Positions 7,068 through 16,509 of a stretch of 64,000 nt of DNA are shown in pieces. Source of the DNA: Edaphosphingomonas laterariae. Lineage in GTDB: Bacteria; Pseudomonadota; Alphaproteobacteria; Sphingomonadales; Sphingomonadaceae. A model generated the notes under the pieces. It did not search any database, was not told the DNA's origin, and saw only the letters and a list, made by a program, of their open reading frames with translations. Both the position numbers and the translations under genes were made by a program. Each line of letters starts with the position of its first letter. Positions within the stretch are counted from its first letter, which is position 1. Where the stretch lies: the NCBI RefSeq assembly GCF_900188165.1, contig NZ_FZOS01000006.1:62001-126000 (forward strand), given 5' to 3'.

Positions 7068-8429
7068 ATGAACGAAGCCGCCATCGCACCCGCGGCTTCG
7101 CGCTGGCGGATGATCGCCGCCAAGGCCAAGGCACCGGCGACGCTGGTCGCCGGCACCGTCGTCATCCTCAACATCATCCGCATCGTCAGCAGCATGGTGC
7201 TGACGCGCATGCTGGACGTCGAGGTATTCGGCGTCGTCGGCATCCTGACATCGATCACGATCATTTTCGGGATGATTTCCGACCTCGGCTTCGCGGCCTA
7301 TGTGATCCGCAGCGCAGAGGGCACCGACAAACGCTTCCTCGATGAGATCTGGACGCTGCGGCTGATGCGATCCGCCGGGCTGGCGGTGTTGCTGGCGGTG
7401 CTCGCCTGGCCGATTTCCGCTTATATCGGCGAACCCGATCTCGCCCCGGCCCTGGCCGTGTTCGGCATGAGCTTCCTGCTGGAAGGGATCACGTCGATGG
7501 CAACGGCGACCTCGATCCGCAACGGACAGGTCGGCCGGATCAGCCTGTTCGACATCTCGGCCGCCGTCATCCAGACCGCGCTGACCATCTTCATCGCCTA
7601 TTTCCTGCGCAGCTACTGGGCGATCATCTATGCCACGCTGCTCGGCAACGTCGTGAAGATCGTGCTGAGCTATGCGATGTTTTCGGGATCGCGCCGGCAC
7701 TGGCATTTCAGCCGCGCGCGGGCGGCCGAACTGTGGCGCTTTGCCCGCTACATCACGGGATCGAGCATCCTGACGATGATCATCTCGCAGAGCGACAAGA
7801 TCGCCCTGTCGCGGTTCCTGCCGCTCGATCTTTTCGGCCTCTACATGATCGCGGTGACGCTGGCGCAAGGCCCGCTGGCCTTTGCCGCGCCTTATGCCAA
7901 CCGCGTCCTCTTTCCCGCTTATGCCCGCATCGCGCGCGAGGAGCCGGCAGCCTTGCGCGAGCGCTTCTACAGCTGGCGGCGGCGGATCAGCGCGCTGTTC
8001 GCGCTGGCGGCGGGCGGGTTGGTGACTTCGGCGCCGCTGGCGATCGAGCTGCTCTACGATCCGCGCTATCGCGGCGCGTCCGTCTATCTGCAACTGCTCG
8101 CCATCGGCGCGATCCCCGCGCTCAACACGCAAGCCGCCAACGCCGTGCTGATCGCGGCCGGACGGATGTGGACAACGATGGCCAGCAATATCGTGCGCTT
8201 GTGCTGGCTGATCGGCGGCGGCACGCTCGGCTATCTCGGCTTCGGCCCGATCGGCCTGATCGCAGCGGTGGGCACGGTCGAGGTGGCGGCGCAGCTTTAT
8301 TACTGGTTCGCGCTCGGCCGCAACGGCCTGCTGAATGTGAAGGAAGAGCTGCTGTTGCTGGCCGCTGCCCTGCTCGGCGCGCTATTGGGCGAAGGCGTGA
8401 CGGCCGTGGGCCTGCTGTTCATCCATTAA
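7068..8429 (+). CDS. polysaccharide/lipid-linked oligosaccharide flippase (MOP superfamily)
   Basis: A 453-residue integral membrane protein with about 12 to 14 hydrophobic segments, of the Wzx/RfbX-like polysaccharide transporter type. Recognisable parts are the N-terminal NIIRIVSSMVLTRMLDVEVFGVVGI block (helices 1-2), SQSDKIALSRFLPLDLFGLYMIA in the middle (the typical DKLALS-type loop) and YANRVLFPAYARI after it. It would flip undecaprenol-linked repeat units, or work as a lipopolysaccharide/exopolysaccharide exporter, across the inner membrane. The two glycosyltransferases transcribed towards it at 8457-10750 suggest a shared surface-polysaccharide pathway, although it is convergent with them. 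Confidence 0.85.
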   Translation: MNEAAIAPAASRWRMIAAKAKAPATLVAGTVVILNIIRIVSSMVLTRMLDVEVFGVVGILTSITIIFGMISDLGFAAYVIRSAEGTDKRFLDEIWTLRLMRSAGLAVLLAVLAWPISAYIGEPDLAPALAVFGMSFLLEGITSMATATSIRNGQVGRISLFDISAAVIQTALTIFIAYFLRSYWAIIYATLLGNVVKIVLSYAMFSGSRRHWHFSRARAAELWRFARYITGSSILTMIISQSDKIALSRFLPLDLFGLYMIAVTLAQGPLAFAAPYANRVLFPAYARIAREEPAALRERFYSWRRRISALFALAAGGLVTSAPLAIELLYDPRYRGASVYLQLLAIGAIPALNTQAANAVLIAAGRMWTTMASNIVRLCWLIGGGTLGYLGFGPIGLIAAVGTVEVAAQLYYWFALGRNGLLNVKEELLLLAAALLGALLGEGVTAVGLLFIH

Positions 8430-8456
8430 GGCGGTTTCGAACACGCGCGGCGCGGC

Positions 8457-9509
8457 TCAGCGCGCTTGTTCGACCTGTTCGATCAGCTGGAACAGGCGTT
8501 CCGGGGGTAGCGTGAAACCCTGTTCGACCGGATCGGCGACGACATAGCCCCAGCCTATGCCCGCCGCATCGGCAAAGGGCTTGAAGTGTGCATTGAAGCG
8601 ATCCGGCGGCTGGATGGCGAGTGCAACGCTGCCCTGCGGAGCCGCCATCAGCACATGATTGTGGGCCGAGCCTTCCACGAAAACCGTCATTTCCGCATTG
8701 GCCAGCATGTCGACAATGTCGGCGACCTTTTCCTTTTCGGGGTTGAGGATCGCAAAGCCCCGCGCCGCCAGCAGTGCGGCGATCTGCGCCTCATTGGCAA
8801 GATGACGGGGCGAGCCGGTGACGCCGCGCGTAAGGAATACCCGCTTCGGCCCGCCCGGGCGGGCCTGGGCGCGCAGGCGCGATCGCAGCGCCGCCAGCCG
8901 TTCGGCCCAGCTCTGGTTGAGCCCGCGATCATCGACCAGCCAGAGCTGGCCGATGCGAGCGCGTTCAACGGCGCGCGCTTCCCTGCCCAACAGTGCGCGA
9001 TAGCCCGGTTCGTGCAGCCAGGGCTTGCGCCGGGTTACGATCGGCGACCAGCCGCGCGTTGCGGCCAGTTCTTCATAGAGCAGACCATCCCGCAACCAGT
9101 GGCCGAAATAGCGTTCCGCCACCGAACTGGTGCACAGCATCGCCTCCCCGATCTCCTCGATCGGGCCGGTCAGCACATGGGGGCCATCATATTTGCGCAG
9201 CGCCAAATAACCGCGCCGGCTGAACAGCGCGCCATGCGCCATCACCACATCGGGGATCCGGTAGGCGACCGTGGCACCATGCGGGCACGGGCCGGCCTTC
9301 AGGCGGAAAAGTTCATAATCCCAGTTCGTTTCTTCCTGCACCTTGACGACGCGATCGAGATCGCCAGGCAGGCAATAGGCCGGTGGCGCGTCGCGTTCGA
9401 GCGCAGGGGCGAGCGTGATCTGTTCGACCGCGTCACCCAATATGTCCCGACGGACGCCCGGGAGCCGGCTCAATAGCCTCCCGCTGAAAGGCCGAAAGGA
9501 CAGTGTCAT
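8457..9509 (-). CDS. glycosyltransferase family 61 protein
   Basis: A 350-residue protein of the DUF563/GT61 type. The supporting blocks are RIPDVVMAHGALFSRRG (about residues 85-101), the FGHWLRDGL motif near 135 (a His/Trp/Asp signature of the family), KRVFLTRGVTGSPRHLANE (about 230-248) and VFVEGSAHNHVLMAAPQGS (about 280-298), the C-terminal donor-site region. The start at 9509 overlaps the stop of the upstream GT4 gene as ATGA (9506-9509); the 39 extra in-frame codons before it are Arg-rich shadow of that gene. It is probably a cytoplasmic sugar transferase for a surface polysaccharide, with donor and acceptor unknown. Confidence 0.85.
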   Translation of the reverse strand: MTLSFRPFSGRLLSRLPGVRRDILGDAVEQITLAPALERDAPPAYCLPGDLDRVVKVQEETNWDYELFRLKAGPCPHGATVAYRIPDVVMAHGALFSRRGYLALRKYDGPHVLTGPIEEIGEAMLCTSSVAERYFGHWLRDGLLYEELAATRGWSPIVTRRKPWLHEPGYRALLGREARAVERARIGQLWLVDDRGLNQSWAERLAALRSRLRAQARPGGPKRVFLTRGVTGSPRHLANEAQIAALLAARGFAILNPEKEKVADIVDMLANAEMTVFVEGSAHNHVLMAAPQGSVALAIQPPDRFNAHFKPFADAAGIGWGYVVADPVEQGFTLPPERLFQLIEQVEQAR

Positions 9510-10750
9510 GCCGCGCACCTGCCGGCATGGTCGAGAAGCCCGAGCAAATGCTGTTGCCGGGCCGCGAAGGTGGCGGACATGTCGTGCTGGCCGGCGAAAC
9601 GACGGGCGGCGATGGCGGCGGCGCACAGCGCCTCGCGATCGCGATCCAGCGTGGCGATGCGGTCCGCCATCGCGGCCGGATCGTCCCGCCGCACGCTCCA
9701 GCCGACGGGCGCCAGCCGGACGATGCCGTCGAACGCCAGATTTTCATACGCCACCATCGGCACGCCGCAGCCAAAGGTTTCGAGATAGGTGCAGGATGGA
9801 TCGGATTGGCGGTGGCAGCAGACGAACAGATCCACCTGTTCACGCAGATAGGGCATCAATCGCGTTTCGAAATCGACGCCGCCATGCAGCGTCACCCGAT
9901 CGCCCAGCCCCGCTTCGCCGATCGCGCGGCCGATCGCATCGGACTGGCTGCCCGTACCGAAGATATCGAGATGGAAGGCAATACCGCGCGCCGCGAGTTC
10001 GCGGGCGACGGGCACGAGATGATCGGCGCCTTTCAGTGCTTCGAGCCGGCCGGTAAAGGCGAGCCTGAGCGGTCTGCCGCCGCGCAGCCGATCGGCCCGC
10101 GTTGCCATCGCCGCATCGTCCGCCATCATCGACACGGGCAACCGCGTGTCGAAGAAACACAGGGTCTGCGGGTTGATCCGGCCATAGAGATCGGCGGCAG
10201 GCGTGCCGTTCGCCTGCAGGCCATCCGCCCCACGGAAGATGCGCCGGCGACGCAGTTCCATGCCAGCCGCCCACACCGCGCTCTTCAACGTCTGCCACGC
10301 GCCGATATTCGCCGACGCGTTGATCTGGAGGCGCGTGCGCAGCAGGTTTTCGATGATGTAGACGATCGCGACGCCGAGCCGCCTGGCCTGGGCGAGCATC
10401 GGAAAATCGCGAATATCGTCGCCGCCGGCGAGGATGATGTCGGCATCGGCGATCAGCGCATCGGGAATCGGCGCCTCGGCATCGGCCAGCGCGATTTCGA
10501 AACCCAGCGCCTGCGGATCATAGAGGCGCCCGAAGGAAATCGTGGCCTGCGGGCCCCGGCGGAAGATCGCCCGCACCGGCCCAGGCCAGTCCCGATGCCA
10601 TGTGGCAAGGCCACTGATCGCCTTGTCATCGAGGAATATGCCACCGTCTCCGGGCGCCGCGAAAACGCTGGGGACGATGACAACGCGTGGCCCGGCGCCA
10701 CCGCGCCAGCCGGGCGAACCATCCACTTCACCTACCCTTTCGGCGCGCAT
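9506..10750 (-). CDS. GT4-type glycosyltransferase
   Basis: A 414-residue GT-B fold enzyme. The N-terminal domain includes VVIVPSVFAAPGDGG. The C-terminal domain has LRLAFTGRLEALKGADHLVPVA (the GRLxxxKG donor-binding loop), LDIFGTGSQ and the ExFG-like YLETFGCGVPMVAYEN that holds the retaining catalytic glutamates. This is the classical family 4 arrangement. It is probably involved with the overlapping GT61 gene in assembling a surface glycan. The first 20 residues are uncertain and a shorter start is possible. A candidate promoter on this strand lies about 90-120 bases upstream (see the spacer entry). Confidence 0.88.
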   Translation of the reverse strand: MRAERVGEVDGSPGWRGGAGPRVVIVPSVFAAPGDGGIFLDDKAISGLATWHRDWPGPVRAIFRRGPQATISFGRLYDPQALGFEIALADAEAPIPDALIADADIILAGGDDIRDFPMLAQARRLGVAIVYIIENLLRTRLQINASANIGAWQTLKSAVWAAGMELRRRRIFRGADGLQANGTPAADLYGRINPQTLCFFDTRLPVSMMADDAAMATRADRLRGGRPLRLAFTGRLEALKGADHLVPVARELAARGIAFHLDIFGTGSQSDAIGRAIGEAGLGDRVTLHGGVDFETRLMPYLREQVDLFVCCHRQSDPSCTYLETFGCGVPMVAYENLAFDGIVRLAPVGWSVRRDDPAAMADRIATLDRDREALCAAAIAARRFAGQHDMSATFAARQQHLLGLLDHAGRCAA

Positions 10751-11051
10751 CCATTCCGTTCCATCATCGGCCGGCCGCGATGGGCCAGCCAGCGCCGCGA
10801 ATTTCGCCCGGCCATTGACGCGAAAAACTATCCAACCCCTGAAGCGAAGGCAAAAAGATTGTCGCTACACTGCGGCAGCCGGCCCCAGCGATCCCACGGC
10901 CGATCCCGGCACGCAGCCGATCGGCGCATCGCCCGATTTCTTGACATGCAAGGGATAATCCGGCTGTAGGGGCGGATCGGCGCCGCGCCATCCCTGCGCC
11001 GGCGCCTCGCCCCCGGCATTTTTCGGGGACGCCCGAAACCGAGGTCGAACC
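10751..11051. promoter_or_regulatory. 301-base divergent promoter region
   Basis: No gene is seen here. For the MFS gene there is a perfect -35 hexamer TTGACA at 10941-10946, with TGTAGG or CTGTAG 17-18 bases further as a possible -10. On the minus strand, TTGCCT, a 17-base gap and TAGTTT could serve the GT4 gene in the AT-rich stretch around 10820-10860. Both are assigned by eye only. A short CCCCG...CGGGG hairpin (11011-11028) lies in the MFS leader. Confidence 0.4.
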
Positions 11052-12308
11052 ATGTCCCAAGCCACCGGCGAACGCGGCGGCGCGCCTTCGTTCCGCATGG
11101 GTTTCCGCGAATTCGTGGGGCTCGTGGCCATGTTGATGGCGATCAACGCGCTGGGCATCGATTCGATGCTGCCCGCGCTGCCCGCGATCGGCGACGCGCT
11201 CGACATCGGCAACGACAATCAGCGCCAGTGGATCATCGCGGCCTATGTGTTCGGTTTCGGATCGACGCAGCTGATCTATGGCCCGCTGGCCGATCGCTTC
11301 GGCCGCAAGCCGATCCTGCTGATCAGCATGATGCTGTTCGCCGCGACCAGCGTGCTGGCGGCCTTCGCCTGGGACTTCCAGTCGATCATCGCCGCGCGTG
11401 TGCTGCAGGGCGTATGTGCGGCGGCATCGCGCGTGCTGGCCATATCGATCGTCCGCGACCGTTATTCGGGCCGGCAGATGGCGCGGGTGATGTCGCTGTC
11501 GTTCATCGTGTTCCTCGCCGTGCCGATCCTGGCGCCGACGATCGGCCAGTTCATCCTGCTGTTCGCGCCCTGGCAGGGCATCTTCCTGTTCCTGGCGCTG
11601 TTCGGCATCGTGCTGGTCGGCTGGGCGGCTCTGCGCCTGCCCGAAACGCTGCATCCCGAAGACCGCCGCCCGATTTCGATCGCGAAGATCAGCAGCGCGG
11701 CCAAGGTGGTGATCGGCAACCGTTATTCGCGGGGCTACACGCTGGCATCGACCATGTTGTTCGGCGCGCTGATGGGTTTCATCACCTCCGTCCAGCAGAT
11801 CTTCAGCGACATCTTCCACGAGGTCGATCTGTTCCCGTTGATCTTCGCCGGGATCGCCGCGTCGATGGGCGTCGCATCCTATCTCAATTCGCGCATCGTG
11901 GAACGGCTGGGCACGCGGCTGGTGTCGCACACCGCGCTGGTCGGCTTCATCCTCTGTTCGGCCGTGCATGTCGCCGTCGCGGCGAGCGGGCATGAAACGC
12001 TGCTGACCTTCGCGCTGCTGCAGGCGGCGACGATGGGCTGCTTCGGCCTGGCGGGATCCAATTTCGGGTCGATGGCGATGGAGCCGGTGGGCCATATCGC
12101 GGGCACGGCATCGTCGATCCAGGGTTTCACATCGACGGTGGGCGGCGCCGCGCTCGGCATCCTGATCGGCCAGCATTATGACGGCACGACCCTGCCGATG
12201 GCGGCGGGTTATCTGGTGCTCGGCCTCGTGTCGCTTGCCATCGTCGCGGTCACGGAACGCGGCAAGCTGTTCCGTGGCCATCCGGTCGCCAACGAAACCG
12301 TTTCCTGA
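11052..12308 (+). CDS. MFS multidrug transporter, Bcr/CflA type
   Basis: A 418-residue major facilitator with 12 predicted helices. Diagnostic features are MLPALPAIGDALDIG after helix 1 (the Bcr/CflA signature), the motif A loop GPLADRFGRKPILLISMM between helices 2 and 3, and the long helix 4-5 region with RVLQGVCAAASRVLAISIVRDRY, matching the drug:H+ antiporter-1 subfamily. It probably exports small toxic compounds using the proton gradient. It stands alone with its own promoter region and is convergent with tamB, separated by only 4 bases, so the two transcripts probably overlap at their 3' ends. Confidence 0.9.
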   Translation: MSQATGERGGAPSFRMGFREFVGLVAMLMAINALGIDSMLPALPAIGDALDIGNDNQRQWIIAAYVFGFGSTQLIYGPLADRFGRKPILLISMMLFAATSVLAAFAWDFQSIIAARVLQGVCAAASRVLAISIVRDRYSGRQMARVMSLSFIVFLAVPILAPTIGQFILLFAPWQGIFLFLALFGIVLVGWAALRLPETLHPEDRRPISIAKISSAAKVVIGNRYSRGYTLASTMLFGALMGFITSVQQIFSDIFHEVDLFPLIFAGIAASMGVASYLNSRIVERLGTRLVSHTALVGFILCSAVHVAVAASGHETLLTFALLQAATMGCFGLAGSNFGSMAMEPVGHIAGTASSIQGFTSTVGGAALGILIGQHYDGTTLPMAAGYLVLGLVSLAIVAVTERGKLFRGHPVANETVS

Positions 12309-12312
12309 CCGA

Positions 12313-15300
12313 TCAATAATCCTTCGAGACGCGGACGTTGGCGCTCGTGCGCCCGATCGTGGAGATGCTGGACAGGAGCGATAGCCAGCGCGTGATCTGA
12401 AACTCGATCCGCGTCGCCGAATAGCCCTGACCGTCGGTCACCAGCTCCACATAGGTCTTGCGGGTGATATATTTGCCCGCCGCGATCGAGGTGCCCTGCC
12501 CCGTCGTCGTATCCGCCGGCAGGATGCGCAGGCGATCGAGCCCCGCCGCCTGGCGGACGGCGTTGATCGGGTTGAGGCCGGTGCCGCCGCCCTGCAGCGA
12601 GGCGACGGCGGCGGCCAGCTGCACCGCTTCGGGCGCAGACAGGTTGGTGATCGACGTACCGAACAGCATCCGCGACAACAATTCATCCTCCGGCAGCGCG
12701 GGAATGCTGACGAACTTGATTTCGGGCCGATAAGCGGTGCCCGACACCCGGATCGTCGCGTTCAGATCCTGCATGTCCGCTTCCGCCACGATATCGAGCA
12801 CTGGATCGGGCGGGGTTTCGCCAAGGAAGCGGATGGAGCCGCGTTCGAGATCGAAGCGGCGGCCGGCAAATTCATAACCGCCGCGCACCAGATCGGCCCG
12901 GCCGCTGATCGCCGGATTGTCGATCGTGCCCTTGATGGCGAGATCGGCCCGCCATTCGGAATCGAGGCCCAGCCCCGTCACCGTCAGGCGGTTGCGCGCC
13001 TTGGCCTTGAGGTCGAGCCCCCATGGCATCGGCGGCGCTTCGACATCGCCTTCATCGGCCGGGCGATTGATTTCCGTCACCTTGAGGCGCGGGATTTCGG
13101 CGGCGGCGGCGCGGCCGAGGCGGAAACGCCCGCGATCGAGCGTGACATCGCCCGCGATCAGCCCGCTGCCACGCGCCGCCGTGATCCGGATCGGCCCGGT
13201 GACCGTGGCGCCGATATCGTCGCGATTGATCAGCACCGCGCTGCGCGCTTCGGCCGCGAGATCCATCGCAAAACCGCTGTCGAGCGCGAAATCGACGCTG
13301 CCGCGCCCGGTGACCGCGCCGTCATCGCGCGTCTGGCCGCTGAAACTGTCGATCACCAGCCGCGATCCGCCGAAGCGGCCGGCGGCCTTGACGTTGGTGA
13401 TGATCGTGCCGCTGACCGCGCTTTCGATGCGGGCATCGCTGGTCCGCAGCGAGCCGCGAATCTGCGGATCGGCCAGCCGCCCGGTGACGTCCGCGCCGAT
13501 GGCGACGGGGCCGGACACGTCGATCGTGCCGACGCCGGTGAGCCGCCACAAGGTATCGGCCGGGCCGTCATAGCGTAGCTGGGCGAATAGCGGGGCGTTC
13601 ATCAGCCGCGTGGCGATATCGCCCTCACCCAGCGGGGCAAGGCGGGCCTGGGCGCGGCCGAGCGTCTTGCCGCCCGTCGCCACCACCGCCCGCGCCACCG
13701 CGCGATCGCCGCTGAGCACGGCGGCGAGCCCCATGTCGACCGGGGTTGAGGACAGGACGAGGCCCGAACGGGTGAGCCCACGCACCTTGATGTCCGCCCG
13801 GCCCGTTGGCGCGCTGCCTTCCACCGATTGATAGCTGATCTTGCCGCTCGCCTGCCCGCCGAGCGCGAGGCGCGGCACGACGATATCGAGCACGGTGAGC
13901 GGCATGCGATCGACGCCGGCATCCACCGACAGGGCGGTCGACGTATAGCGCCCCGCCAGCGTGGCGTTGCCGCCATTGAACTGGAGGCGGGTAGTGGCGA
14001 GCTGCCAGCCATCATCCACCTGCGTCAGCTGCGCCGGGGTGACGAGCCGCAATGGCCGCCCGTCGAGCGTGCCCTGCCCGCTGAGCGTGACGCGGCCCGG
14101 CGCGATATCGGCATCCGCATTGACCGCGAAAGCGCGCCCGCGATTGCCGGCGACCATCGCCGTCACCTTGCCGGCGCCGCCCGCCAGTTCCGCCTCGGCA
14201 CGGACCCGCCCGATCGCGACATTGCCATAACGGACGCCGAGCCCGCTGGCGCGCCCGGTGATCGACATGCCATCGGGATCGAGCCGCAACGACCCGTCGA
14301 TCCGCCCGCGCGCCACGCGGATTTCCGGCGGGCCGGGGAAGGCCGCGCGCAAGAGGGCGACATGCGCCTCGATTTCCTGTTCGCCCAGCACCGGACGGAA
14401 GATCAGTTCGCCATCCAGCCCGCCGCCCTTCAGCCCAAGCCGGCCAAGGAAGCCGCCAGTCTGCGCTTGCAAGGCGCCGCTTGCCCGCGTGTTGGCGACG
14501 TCGAGCGCCGCCACGCCGATCGTCGCCGGGCTGCCCGCCGGCAGCAGGATCTGCCCGTTGCTGATGAACGGCCCGAGCCGCGATCCGCCATTGGCGCGAT
14601 AGGCGAAGCCCTGCGGGTTGGGATCGAGGTGGAGCATCACCTTGCTCAACCCCAGCGCATCCATCGGCCGTGCGAGCGCGAGATCGATGCGGGGACGGCT
14701 GATATCGCCATCCAGCGTCATCGTGAACGGGCCATATTCGCCCTGGCTGCCCGCCCCTTCGAAATAGAAAGTGCCGTCGCGACGGCGCAGGCCGTTGCCG
14801 GTAATCGTGATCGTCGGCCCGCGCAGGCGCAGGTTGCGGAACAGCAGGATTCCATCCGGCCCGCGCACGAGACCCGTCTCGATCTGCGGCAATCCACCCG
14901 CGAGCGAGGCGAAGAAGGCATTGTCGAACCGACGCACCCAGCCGCGCCCGGTGCCCTGCACGATCGTGCCGCGCCCGCCGGGGCCGGGCACCGCCTTGAG
15001 ATCGCTGGTCACGTCGACAAGGCCGATCCCCGGGATCAGATAGCGCGTCAGCCCGCCCGAAATGCCGACATCATATTGGCCGGTGACGAGGTTGAGGAAC
15101 AGGGCCAGCTTGCCCTTCAGCTTGTCCGACGACAGGCGCAGCCCATTGCCGCGCACATCGCGCGCCGTGACGTCGAGCACGCCATCGACCGACAGATTGG
15201 CCAGGATGCCGCCCGCGACGTCGCCGACGCCCGTCACCCGCCGCGCGGTGAGCCGCACGGGCAACTTGACCGGCGGATCGGAAAGCTTGCCGCGTCCCTG

Positions 15301-16509
15301 CGCGCGGACGACTTCGAACCCGGTATTGTCGAACGCGGCGCGATCGGCCGTCAGCGCATAATCGAAGCCCGCCGTCTTGAACGGGCCGTTGAGCAGCACC
15401 TTGAGGCGGATGTTGTTGCCCGTCATGTTCGGGAACATCGCCGGCGGCTTCAGCAGCCGGGCATTGACCTGAACGCCATCGAAGCCGCTTTCGGCAAGAT
15501 CGAGCACACCGGCTAAATCGATGGTGAGCGCCGGGGAGCGCAACGACAGCGTGGAATCGAGCCGGCGATCGGCGAGCTTGGCCTCACCGGTGACAAGGAT
15601 GCGCGGCGCGGTGAGGCGCTGGAGCTTGCCCTTCAGCAGCGGCGACGGCGCCAGCGTGCCGGACAGCGAATAATTCCCCTCCCGCACCCCAAGCGCGAGA
15701 TCGACGACGTGGAATGCACCGATATCGAGCTTGGCCACGCCCTTCCACGTCTTCCACGTCCCGTCGCCGCGCACGACGAGACCGATCGGCCGTTCGGTGC
15801 CGGCAACCTTGCCGACGACACCGCCCTTCGGCGAATGGAGATTGGCATCGAGATCGAAGCGATCGCGATCGGGTTCGGCATCGAGCAGCAGGGTGAAGCG
15901 ATCGCCGGCATCGGTGGACGCGGCAAGATCGACCAATGCTCGCCCGTTGCGGATATCCGCCTTGCCCTTGATCCGGCCGACGCGGCGCTGGCCGGAAACG
16001 CCGGGTTCGATACGGATCGTCTGGATATCGAGATCGCCGACATGAATGTCGAAGCCCGGCAGGATCGGCCCGCCCGGCTTCTTGCCGGGATGGAATTTGG
16101 GCAGGCGGTGCAGGATGGCGATATCGGTCGCCAGCCGATCGATATGGAGCCGGTTGGCGAGCCACGCGCTGGGCCGCCAATCGAGATCGAGTTCGGGCAC
16201 CTCGAGGAACAGGCCGCGCGGATCGTAGAGCCGCAGGTCGCGCAGCTTGGTGCGCCCCCAGAGCGAGCCGTCGATCCGGCCGATGCGGATCTTGAGACCC
16301 GATGAAGGCGACAATTGCGCCACGCGATCGGCCAGGAAACGATGGCCGGGATCGGTATCGATCGCCAGCAACGCCGCCCCCGCCAGCGCGATCAGGCCGG
16401 CCAGCGCCCAAAGCAGCCAGCGCACGGGCGCCCACAGGCGGGATTTGCGCCGGCCGGGTGAGGACGCGGGGGGTGGCGTTTCGCCCTCAGGGATCATCCC
16501 GGAGCTCAA
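12313..16509 (-). CDS. tamB: translocation and assembly module protein TamB
   Basis: A 1398-residue AsmA-like/TamB protein. It has a single N-terminal membrane anchor (about residues 30-50, WLLWALAGLIALAGAALLAI), a very long repetitive beta region with the spaced GxxDLxGxLxxP-type pattern that forms the lipid-conducting groove, and the C-terminal DUF490 domain. The ending resembles other TamB proteins (LLSRMLFGTSITNLS, then the RLRILPADTTTGQGTS region and a terminal aromatic). It works with TamA in the outer membrane for insertion of proteins and for phospholipid transport across the periplasm. The start overlaps the tamA stop as ATGA at 16506-16509. Confidence 0.93.
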   Translation of the reverse strand: MSSGMIPEGETPPPASSPGRRKSRLWAPVRWLLWALAGLIALAGAALLAIDTDPGHRFLADRVAQLSPSSGLKIRIGRIDGSLWGRTKLRDLRLYDPRGLFLEVPELDLDWRPSAWLANRLHIDRLATDIAILHRLPKFHPGKKPGGPILPGFDIHVGDLDIQTIRIEPGVSGQRRVGRIKGKADIRNGRALVDLAASTDAGDRFTLLLDAEPDRDRFDLDANLHSPKGGVVGKVAGTERPIGLVVRGDGTWKTWKGVAKLDIGAFHVVDLALGVREGNYSLSGTLAPSPLLKGKLQRLTAPRILVTGEAKLADRRLDSTLSLRSPALTIDLAGVLDLAESGFDGVQVNARLLKPPAMFPNMTGNNIRLKVLLNGPFKTAGFDYALTADRAAFDNTGFEVVRAQGRGKLSDPPVKLPVRLTARRVTGVGDVAGGILANLSVDGVLDVTARDVRGNGLRLSSDKLKGKLALFLNLVTGQYDVGISGGLTRYLIPGIGLVDVTSDLKAVPGPGGRGTIVQGTGRGWVRRFDNAFFASLAGGLPQIETGLVRGPDGILLFRNLRLRGPTITITGNGLRRRDGTFYFEGAGSQGEYGPFTMTLDGDISRPRIDLALARPMDALGLSKVMLHLDPNPQGFAYRANGGSRLGPFISNGQILLPAGSPATIGVAALDVANTRASGALQAQTGGFLGRLGLKGGGLDGELIFRPVLGEQEIEAHVALLRAAFPGPPEIRVARGRIDGSLRLDPDGMSITGRASGLGVRYGNVAIGRVRAEAELAGGAGKVTAMVAGNRGRAFAVNADADIAPGRVTLSGQGTLDGRPLRLVTPAQLTQVDDGWQLATTRLQFNGGNATLAGRYTSTALSVDAGVDRMPLTVLDIVVPRLALGGQASGKISYQSVEGSAPTGRADIKVRGLTRSGLVLSSTPVDMGLAAVLSGDRAVARAVVATGGKTLGRAQARLAPLGEGDIATRLMNAPLFAQLRYDGPADTLWRLTGVGTIDVSGPVAIGADVTGRLADPQIRGSLRTSDARIESAVSGTIITNVKAAGRFGGSRLVIDSFSGQTRDDGAVTGRGSVDFALDSGFAMDLAAEARSAVLINRDDIGATVTGPIRITAARGSGLIAGDVTLDRGRFRLGRAAAAEIPRLKVTEINRPADEGDVEAPPMPWGLDLKAKARNRLTVTGLGLDSEWRADLAIKGTIDNPAISGRADLVRGGYEFAGRRFDLERGSIRFLGETPPDPVLDIVAEADMQDLNATIRVSGTAYRPEIKFVSIPALPEDELLSRMLFGTSITNLSAPEAVQLAAAVASLQGGGTGLNPINAVRQAAGLDRLRILPADTTTGQGTSIAAGKYITRKTYVELVTDGQGYSATRIEFQITRWLSLLSSISTIGRTSANVRVSKDY

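Noticed and set aside
13828-15516. 562-codon plus-strand ORF opposite tamB
   Set aside because: It is Arg/His/Asp-rich antisense shadow typical of high-GC genes; tamB explains the region and no domain is recognisable.
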